Below, piece after piece: positions 56,110 to 64,000 of a DNA stretch of 64,000 nt (its first letter is position 1; each line of letters begins with the position of its first letter). A program made the position numbers and the translations under genes. Source of the stretch: Lepidurus packardi (taxonomy: Eukaryota; Arthropoda; Branchiopoda; Notostraca; Triopsidae); NCBI GenBank assembly GCA_023053545.1, contig JAKZAN010000002.1:2464375-2528374 (forward strand). The letters are read 5' to 3'. The notes below the pieces were generated by a model. That model saw only the letters and a program-made list of their open reading frames with translations. It had not been told where the DNA came from and searched no databases.

Positions 56110-57749
56110 ATGGCATTCTTCATAAAAAAGGGAAAAATTTGCTGTGAGGAAATTGCGCTACCAAATTTATGCGAGACGGCGACCCAAACACCGTTTATCG
56201 TTTACAGTAAAGCTCAGCTGCTCAACAATGTTCAAGTAAAGCTTGCTTACGGAATAAATCACTTGTTGAAGAAGCATGCCAGATTTCGTTTCTTCATAGA
56301 GCTACAAAAAGGCATTGCAGGATGAAGGAGTTGAGGGTAAAACGAACTTGGGCTGCTCCATCAAGGCGAATAACAACTTAACCCTCTTACGATTACTGCA
56401 AGAGCAGGGTTGCTATGCCATCACCGTAAGCGGCTTCGAAATCCAAACAGCGTTAGAAGCTGGCTTCCAGAACCGTATTATGTTCAACGGCAATGGCAAA
56501 CAATTATGGGAGATCGATTTAGCAATAAAGAACAACTGCCTACTTAACGTAGACTCACTATTTGACGCCCACAACATCGTCCAAGTAGCGAAAAAATTCC
56601 CGAATATCATTCAAGTCTTACTTCGCATAAACCCAGCATTGAATGGGATAGAAACTGAGCATGCTTACAATACAACTGGTTTACCACAATCCAAATTTGG
56701 TATCGAACTTCAACTTCTAGATACAGTGCGTATTACTATACAAAAATCTATTCGGACCTATATATGATTACTACAAAATCGTTAGGTAGTTACTTGCCTA
56801 AGCAAAGGAAACGTGTCCGTTATAGGCTTGCATTGCCACATCGGAAGCACTGTCACTGAAGTCTCGATATACACACAAATGACTCAACTTCTCGTCATTT
56901 TGGCTCGTAAAGTATATAATCTTAACCGAAATTTCTCACTTTTTCATGCAAATTTTCAATAGTATCGAGCTCAAGGCTTACCAATAAACGTGATAAACAT
57001 TGGAGGAGGTCTTGGGATTCCATATCTTCCCAATGCAAAGCTTCCAAGCCCTCGTGATTTGATTCAGGTACATAAATTGATAAAGAGATGAGAATTCGGT
57101 ACTAAAGTCAAACAAAATTAGGCGGTAGTACCACATTTGCCCTGTGATTTGAAGCTCATTCTTGAACCTGGGCGTTCAATTTTTGCAAATACGGGTAAAC
57201 GCTGCATTTACGTCAAAGAACATCTTTTTAAGAGATATTTCTGTTATATTTAATTTGTAAATGTGTCATATGTACAGCGGCTCTAATAACGCGCGTTTTG
57301 GGCTCGAAAATAGCTGGCGGAAAAAAGTATTTGGTTGTTGACGCTGCCATGAACGACCTTATCCGTCCTAGCTTGTACAACGCCTATCACCACATTACCC
57401 CTTTAGATGTGCCGGTAAAAAAAACAGCTATTACAAAGAAACGAAACTCTCGGCCAAAGGCGGTTTTTTAACGTTTTTAAAGGAAAGCTGTCTTGAAGAA
57501 ATCTACGATGTAGTCGGACCAGTTTGCGAGTCGGGAGATTTTCTGGGCAAAGACCGTAAACTGCCAGTACTAGACGAGGGCGCAACATTGGCTGTTCTAG
57601 ACGTTGGAGCTTACGGCATGTCCATGTCCAGTAATTATAACATGCGGCCTCGGATGACAGAAATCTTGATCAATGGTGAACAATGGCGAGTAATAAGGCG
57701 AAGAGAGACATGGAATGACTTGGTGCGTACAATGAAGGGGCTTAACTGA
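56110..57749 (+). CDS. lysA: Diaminopimelate decarboxylase (LysA), probable horizontally acquired gene
   Basis: PLP enzyme (fold III, alanine racemase-type barrel) that decarboxylates meso-diaminopimelate to L-lysine, the last step of bacterial and plant lysine synthesis. Seven exons: 56110-56235, 56300-56729, 56790-56911, 56963-57067, 57122-57194, 57278-57414 and 57483-57749; introns 51-83 bp, all GT-AG. The sum is 1260 nt, 419 aa plus stop, the normal LysA length. Motifs in order: [15 protein letters not shown], the PLP lysine in SIKANNN (K64), [28 protein letters not shown] (about 199-206), [10 protein letters not shown] (about 238), [26 protein letters not shown] with the catalytic Cys (about 346), and [13 protein letters not shown]. 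Apparent frame breaks near 56310 and 57420 are explained by introns. Residue 61, before the PLP lysine, is Cys where Tyr is usual. Convergent with ATG4, 37 bp between stop codons. Confidence 0.93.
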
Positions 57750-57786
57750 ACAGAAAGAATTGGGCAACAATTTTTTCTTGCCTGTT

Positions 57787-59282
57787 CTAGCCAATAATTT
57801 CAAACTCCTCTCCTTCTTCCTCTCCTGCAGTACCTATTAGATCCAATACATATCAATGAGTCAGCACAGAAATGAAACACCAAACAAGACTTACTAACTG
57901 ACGCAACTTGAAAGCTTTCCAAGTCTTGCTCGTGCCATTCAGGGGGTCTTTCCGAGCACATTTCGAATAAGGGTCTGCCTTCGATCAATACTTGCTTCTC
58001 AATAGCTTCGCATAAGGACCGGAAATCCGCTTGTGTACGACAGAAGAAACCCTAGGAAACACAGTGTTATTACAATACTAAAAAGTCACACATTGCAAGT
58101 CCTCAAAAAAGGCCAATACCAACCAGAGCTATAGAAGGATCTAAAGATTTGATTGGCAGCCTGCCTGCGTAGTTGCAGTGATACGTTGCGTCAATACTCG
58201 GGTCGCTCTTGGACTCTTCTAGATCATGGTAAGGTTGAGTTACGTGCGGATCCAGGAAAACTAACTCGTCACCTAGAATCGCATACATAATTAGTTGCTA
58301 TGAATGAGAACCCTTATGAAGTCATGAATGTACCCATGTAACCAACGAAATACAAGGCGTGTGTAGGTTTTCCTCCAATAATGCCTACGCAGTACGGTAG
58401 TCGGAAACAAGCCTACAAGCTAGGTATAAAAAGTCACGTTCCCATTCTTTTAATGCATTCTTGGTATACCTTGATGGGTTCAATGTAAATGGGATTGATT
58501 TCTGAGAGACCCAAACGTAAGGGCACAAACAAGAGCAAAGGCTTCCAACCTTGAGGTCTGGAGCATTTAGACTCGATGTCTTTCGTGATTAAAGTGTTGT
58601 CTAGCGCAACATGTACTTCTATATTGCTCCAGACGTCGTAGGTAGCCAACTTTCTAAAACGTAAAGCAATGAATAGAGAGCTGACAATAATAAAAGCCAT
58701 CGTTTTCGTACTTGATAGCTTGAGCTACTGTATTGGGTCCAAACCAGTCTCCAACAGCTTTGCCCTCAGACACGCCCATTAAGGCAATCTGATGTATAGA
58801 AAAGGGTGCTGAACGTTTGTCCTCAAATAAAGCCAGTAAACGCCGATAGATTTCGTTGTGATTGGTTTTACTTGGCGTCCATCTCCAATCAGGACCTTAA
58901 AACAAAACTATATGCTATACAATTACTGTCTAAGGGATAACAAAGAGTATACCGAGATGAAGAATCGTTAATCCTTCTGCTAAAACCATCTGTCCACATC
59001 GCAGCATGCATCCCCAACCTTTATCTGAAGTTATTCCTGTTTCTCCAATAGGTACGAAGTTCTTCCGGTAAGTAAACCATAATTTCGACGAGATAACGCT
59101 CTTCAATTCTGCCAATTCTAGGATACACACAATAAGCTTTAATGTTCACCAAACCAGTATTATACAAGATTAATTTCATTACCTGTTGTTCTTGTTGTGT
59201 TGTACCGTCTACCCAGAATCCAAACAGGCTCGTCAGATTCGGGGAAATCTTGAGTTTCCAGAGACCCAACCTCGTAGGTCAT
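57787..59282 (-). CDS. Atg4: ATG4 cysteine protease (autophagy)
   Basis: Cytosolic C54 peptidase that cleaves the C-terminus of ATG8/LC3-family proteins and later delipidates them. Eight exons: 59282-59183, 59117-58953, 58895-58712, 58653-58470, 58412-58334, 58272-58124, 58051-57895 and 57833-57787, totalling 1065 nt, 354 aa plus stop, all phases matching. Seen: start region [15 protein letters not shown], catalytic Cys in [14 protein letters not shown] (C70), [37 protein letters not shown], and the Asp/His pair in [12 protein letters not shown] (about 245 and 247). The tail is acidic and ends EEFEIIG, in the position of the ATG8-binding FEIL motif of human ATG4B. Somewhat shorter than human ATG4B (393 aa). 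It resembles ATG4A/B rather than the longer C/D type. Confidence 0.96.
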
Positions 59283-60633
59283 ACAAGCTTCAAACATATC
59301 TCTTTGCACTGTTTACGAAAGTATTTTCGATGAACAACTATTGTTCAAAAGACTACTTCGTGCCCACAGAATTAGTCTTGTTGTTTACTCACCAGAACTA
59401 CGTCATTTTTTTTTAATACAAATCACGTAAGCCGACACCACCTTGTGAGCGAAACCTAAAATAGTAACAAATCTTGTGCGCGGTCAAAGTCACGAGGTTT
59501 CCTTGTTCTGAGTTCAGAAATATGCTCCTTACGACGCTTCAAAATGACAAGAATAAACTGCCTTTGTGTTCATGGAATCCTTGTATTGGGCGCCCTGGAC
59601 CCATGGCCTGACAATGCAATTACAAAATCACGTTCTTTGCGGACACAAAAAGGAGAAATAATTGAAAGAAAAATCTGGAAATAAAGTACATTCTTATCGG
59701 CTTCGTCTTCTTTCTTTTATCTTTTCTGTTGTTCTGTTTTGCCACTTATCAGTTATCAAATACCTACTCAACTTCACCCATGAAAAGTTGGAACAATACT
59801 TGTCGCTGGGGTCATACACTAAGCAAACAAACTGTTCACTTCACATGCAAGTTTAGGTGAACCAAAAAGAAGCGAATTGGAGGCTTTGTAAGCAGGGCGT
59901 AGTTCCTTTTTAATAACACCAATTTGTATGGCCAGGATTTGGGTACGGGTTCCCCAAGAAAAGAACAAAGAATGAAGACAGTAAAAAAAAATTTATCAAG
60001 AAGGCAAGGCAACAAAACGAAGCAATAATTTAGGCTGGAAACTAAAGCGAAACCCTTCCCTCACGAATCCTTCGAGAAAGTGTCAGGAAAACCAGCTTTC
60101 ACCAGGATTGAATAGTGTTTTCCTTTTCTGCGCTGGAAAAAGTTCTTTACTAATGAAGGATAGTTGTTTTCCTATGTGACGTAAATTTGCTTACTGGTAC
60201 AGAACTTGCGAATAGAACGATAGACAGATAAGATAATGAGACCAAGAAAAAAAATCAAACAATAAGGAAATTTTTTTCTGAAAACCGCTAGAATTGCGTA
60301 GGGACCTCTCTGCAGACTAGACAAGCCCTGCCCTTTTGCCACGCCGATGCAGAATGATGATCCCTTTTCGATTTCTTGGGGGGTTAATTTCTGCCTCCAT
60401 CTTATAACCACACATAAGGAAAGGGAAAAAAGGCGTCTTACTCTCCAATCATTTAAAAAAATCGCAATTTTGATCCAAATCCCCCCTTGCCCCCTCCCAT
60501 TCGATGAACTTAAAGGCAGCACAAAACATAAGAGGGCAAACTGGGCTGCACGCAAGCCTAAAGACGAGACAAAGAAACTGTTAACTTTGCATGAAACGTT
60601 ATTTCTGCTGGAAGGATTTTTTTACCTAGATTT
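59283..60633. other. Intergenic region upstream of ATG4 and downstream of profilin
   Basis: Contains the ATG4 5' region and the profilin 3' UTR. Open frames such as 59662-59856 (+) and 60347-60637 (+) look random. No repeat recognised. Confidence 0.5.
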
Positions 60634-62122
60634 CTAATATCCATGGGACATTAGGTATTCACCCAATTTCTCGACGACGGAGGCGGCTTGCTGAGGTGTG
60701 GTTGGCTCTTCATAAATGGAAACGACAACGGCCTTCTCCGTACGCATACAATGCAATCCTTGCTTGTTTTTCTTGGCCCTCAAGACACGATCTGTCCCGG
60801 ATAAGAAGATGAACCGTGTGCCGCCTAACGTGATGCCATTAGCTTGGAAAAACTCTGGAGAACTGTAGTGGCTAGCGAAGGTGGTTAATTCTTCTGCACT
60901 GACCTGCAAAACGAGAGAAAAAGCAACAAATCCTCATTAATATACAAACATTCAAACACTTGAAAATTCAAACAAAATGACAGCTTCGTTTGGGCTTGCA
61001 TATCACGTGTTTATCTAACCTTGTCTACGTTCTGGGTTACAGGGTTAGCATTAACCATACAAGAGATCTTATTTCAATAAAAAGTAAAGGACGAAGATGA
61101 GCATGACGAGTCAGCAAATACCTCAAGAAATCACCAAGATTCCCAACATTCCCGAGTAACAGAAAACTTTGTGGCGTTTATATAGCGAAGGTGTTTTGAG
61201 TTAGCTGGGTTCTAGTTAGCGTGCAGGTATGCGACACGGTTGAGGGAAAAAGTCTGACGTAGGGCACAGTTTCTACGCATGAGAAGTATGTACACAACTA
61301 CTAAGCCCGATGAGCTGGGGCAGTTAATATTTGTCATCCCAGGTCTGTCATGGAACAACTCGGACTAATTATTCACCATCTGCATACGGTCGCTAAACTG
61401 AGCCCGGCGAGCATAAAAGTAGGGCGTGGTGGAGGGATGTGGGGGGAGGAAAGGGGGTACAGTCCATTCTCTCTCTCTCTCTTTTCACCAAGTCAAAAGC
61501 AAGGCAGAGAGAGCCTTCCTTTAGTGGCTTTACTCATACGATCGTCTCGTCGGACATGTAGACCAGCAATATATAGAAAAGGAAAGACTCTCCCGGAGCG
61601 AGACCAAGAGAAAGGAAAGGGGAGCTTGCAGCTACAAAAACCGCCATGCTTGCGTACCGAGAAACTTGTGGGGGATAGATACTGATTCACACACATACAC
61701 ATAGAACATACAACGCCCAAGTAAGGAGCTTCGCCGGCCATTTCAGATTCTCAATTTTTTCCAATGTTTGCTTTGTGGCAAGTTTGACTTGATTTTTCTT
61801 TTTTCCTTTGTAATGAAGGGAACATAAATGAAACGAAAAAAAATCCACTCGCAGCCTTATCGAGCGCATTAGTTCACGTTATGTCATGCAATAAAGCGGC
61901 CCAAATGAAAAGTTTTCTTCTAACGGCTGTGGGTTTGGGATGGGGAGCTTTTAAGTAGCATGAAACGTGGAAAGGTAGTTAGAAATGCGTTACGTGAGTC
62001 AGAGTACTTACGTTAAAGTTGGCGGATTTGGCCCAGAGAGATCCATCCGTGCCAATAATGGCGGCTTGGTTGACGAATCCCGATGCCAACAATTGCTTGT
62101 CTACGTAATCTTGCCAGCTCAT
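60634..62122 (-). CDS. chic: Profilin
   Basis: Small cytosolic actin-monomer-binding protein that also binds poly-proline and phosphoinositides. Exon 1 is 62122-62012 (37 codons, [20 protein letters not shown]...) and exon 2 is 60903-60634 (89 codons plus stop), joined in phase 0 across a 1.1-kb intron. The product is 126 aa, the same length as Drosophila Chickadee. The N-terminal [11 protein letters not shown] with its conserved Trp and Tyr, the [10 protein letters not shown] strand, and the C-terminal helix ending [12 protein letters not shown] are classic profilin; the N- and C-terminal helices form the poly-proline site. Donor GTAAGT and a TTTTGCAG acceptor are strong. Confidence 0.97.
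60904..62011. other. Profilin intron
   Basis: Contains a CT-rich microsatellite at about 61465-61487. No other feature seen. Confidence 0.8.
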
Positions 62123-63470
62123 GATGCTGATATGGGAGAAGTTGTGTAAATCCTAAACAATATGAGAAGATACAGTAAAGAACTGCAAATCTGCTCCGCA
62201 CTGCACACGCTAGAACCAGAACCACAGACCGGAGAAACCCAGGCAGAAAGACACGAGAGAAGTCGCACGAAAAGAGGAACGGCACACGGCCTCGCCCGCA
62301 GCTGCTCGTTTCAGTCCCAAACCGTCAGCCGACGCTTGCCAGACGGTTAGAAACCGCACATGCATTAGCTTATGGCCTTCACAGTGTGCGCTAAGCCGCC
62401 CGCTCTTTGCGGGTTGCGGCAAGGATGTACTGCTACGCGCAGCAGCCAATCACTGCTCAACATTTGTAGAAGATGCGGTCTTGACCGGGACTTTCGAACG
62501 TTTGATGACTCACCAATCAAATAACCATGATGAAATAATCGCAATTGCACTAAATATTTGTTATAACTTTCTCTTCGCTTGCGAAATTTAGGTAAAAAAA
62601 AGTAGCAAGCATGAAACCTACAAATTATATGAAGGTATGGCTATTTCCCATATTTGGCATTTTTCACTTTCCATGTACTCCAAACTAACTCTCGTAGTGA
62701 AAAAAGTAACTGAAAATGCGCTACGCAGCTGCATAACATTAATCAATCCAGCCGCAACGACAATTTTTTGCAGTAAGTATCCTGATCCTTTAATGCCCAG
62801 ACGCTTTTTAAATAGCAACACAGTTTACAAGATGGGACGCAAAGGAAGGCGTCCAAAGTTATAACCATATGTGGACTTCGGTCTTGAGGGCGACACTAAG
62901 CAACCGGTTAGCTCGTTCCTTAGGCTCTTGTTGAAAACAAGTAAAAAGCAAGAGGTTTTAAAATGGCTCGGAAGGAACCCCCTCGCCAAACGTTTGTTTT
63001 CTTAACCTAGTTTGCCCATGTATGTAACAAAAGCGACAGCCATTTTAGTAACGAACTGGATAGTCGCCTGCCAAAGCATTGCAAAATATGTTTTCGAGCG
63101 GATATCCGCCAATGCCCCACAGCCGCTCCAATCCTTATCGGTTAGCCAAACGATACGTAAAATGTGGCTAGATTAAAGTTCCAAGTCGAGCTGCAATGAA
63201 ACCACACTTTCCGTTCTCGCATTAAAAAAAAATTATCTGAATCCAAAGTCCGCTACTTCCTCACGCACATTAGGATTGACATGAACAACGCCGTTGTGTA
63301 CTTCCGCTTCATTTGACACAAACACTTAAAAAAAAATCCCTGGCAAACATTTTGGGGAAGTAGGAGGGTATATAAGTTCATGCTACTGGGCTCCAAGCGT
63401 TGTAAATTTCCCAAATGGAACAGAATTCAAAAGGGTTAATGTCTGGGCTGGCCAGACGCCAGAACTGTCA
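62123..63470. other. Intergenic region between profilin and the RS-domain gene
   Basis: Should contain the profilin promoter and the 3' UTR of the RS-domain gene. No recognisable coding sequence; short frames here look random. Confidence 0.5.
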
Positions 63471-64000
63471 TCAACGCCTTGATCTTTTCGATTTGTGATG
63501 CCTTTTAGGTGACCTAGACCGCGAGCGACTCCGAGTACGAGAGCGCTTGGGTTTCCTCGAAGTTGGGCTCTTGGATCTTCTATCGTCTTCACTCCGGCCA
63601 CCACTCTTATGACGTCTAGACCTATCAAAATTCGCGCATAATGCCGTTAATATCAAGTACAAATATATAAAAATAATAATAATATTGAATGGAAAGAAAA
63701 CCTTTTGGGCGTTGGGGATTTCGAGCGTGAACTGGAACGCGAGCTAGATCCGGAACTCGACGTGGTTGAAGGCGAACGACGTCGACGGTGCCGTTCTTCC
63801 GGCGAAGAACTGTCCCGTCTGCTGCGCCGCTCCCTGGACTTTTTGTCACGACCTCGATCGCTTTCTTTGTCTTCCTCGTAATCGAAATCCAGATTTCGAC
63901 CGTGTTCGGCTCGTCGCAGTAACTTCTCCCTATATCGCTGGACTTCCTGAGAAACACTACGCCCCCCGCGCAAGGATTTCGGATTGGATTCCAATTCGTC
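63471..64000 (-). CDS. Arginine/serine-rich (RS domain) protein, C-terminal part; 5' end outside window
   Basis: Two exons, 64000-63702 and 63621-63471, join in phase (donor AAAAG|GTTTTC, acceptor GATAG) and end at TGA. The frame is open to the window edge, so the start lies beyond it. The first readable part (ESNPKSLRGGRSVSQEVQRY, then REKLLRRAEHGRNLDFDYEE) is charged and helical. It is followed by acidic-basic runs and a long RS/RD-rich tail ending KRHHKSKRSRR. RS tails of this kind are typical of nuclear pre-mRNA splicing factors and their partners. I do not recognise the specific family, so nuclear RNA processing is inferred from composition alone. Confidence 0.72.

Noticed and set aside
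56236..56325. Apparent frameshift in lysA at an A-run near 56306-56310
   Set aside because: A 64-bp GT-AG intron (56236-56299) with a T-rich acceptor restores the frame and gives [20 protein letters not shown], which fits the LysA family, so no break is needed.
57415..57482. Apparent frameshift in lysA at an eight-A run near 57417-57424
   Set aside because: The run lies in a 68-bp GT-AG intron. Removing it gives HHITPLDVP joined to [17 protein letters not shown], in phase and at the usual family length.

Overview
This is animal nuclear DNA. Genes have many exons, short spliceosomal introns (often 60-90 bp) and GT-AG boundaries, and the proteins are metazoan (ERG potassium channel, Pol II largest subunit, ATG4, a 126-residue profilin). 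A degenerate TTAGG-type array, the profilin length and the intron sizes point to an arthropod, most likely a branchiopod crustacean such as Daphnia. The species is an inference. No rRNA, tRNA, CRISPR array or intact transposon was found.

Layout: (1) 1-3378 (+): the 3' part of a large, mostly disordered protein ending in a poly-proline stretch and a WH2-like actin-binding motif. (2) 4980-42190 (-): one 37-kb gene for an ERG/seizure-type voltage-gated K+ channel (KCNH family). It has an eag/PAS N-terminus encoded by six exons and 18 shared exons for the channel and tail. Four more coding exons lie in its introns; each starts at an ATG, has a length divisible by three, and ends at a phase-0 donor able to splice to the same shared exon, so they look like alternative N-termini. 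(3) 42191-47458: gene-poor spacer with the TTAGG-like array and a short inverted-repeat element. (4) 47459-54225 (-): complete 14-exon RNA polymerase II largest subunit (1851 aa), with 20 uninterrupted near-consensus CTD heptads. (5) 56110-57749 (+): a complete 7-exon diaminopimelate decarboxylase (lysA, 419 aa), an enzyme of bacterial and plant lysine synthesis not expected in animals. It lies between RPB1 and ATG4 and is the most striking feature here. (6) 57787-59282 (-): complete 8-exon ATG4 autophagy protease. (7) 60634-62122 (-): two-exon profilin. (8) 63471-64000 (-): C-terminal part of an RS-domain protein cut by the window end.

For the intact genes I joined exons by hand: every splice phase agrees and coding lengths are whole codons (RPB1 5556 nt, lysA 1260, ATG4 1065, shared KCNH part 2916, profilin 381). 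The genes do not form a pathway. Two loose links exist: the proline-rich WH2 protein and profilin both belong to actin assembly, and lysA plus a bacterial diet could salvage diaminopimelate into lysine (inference).
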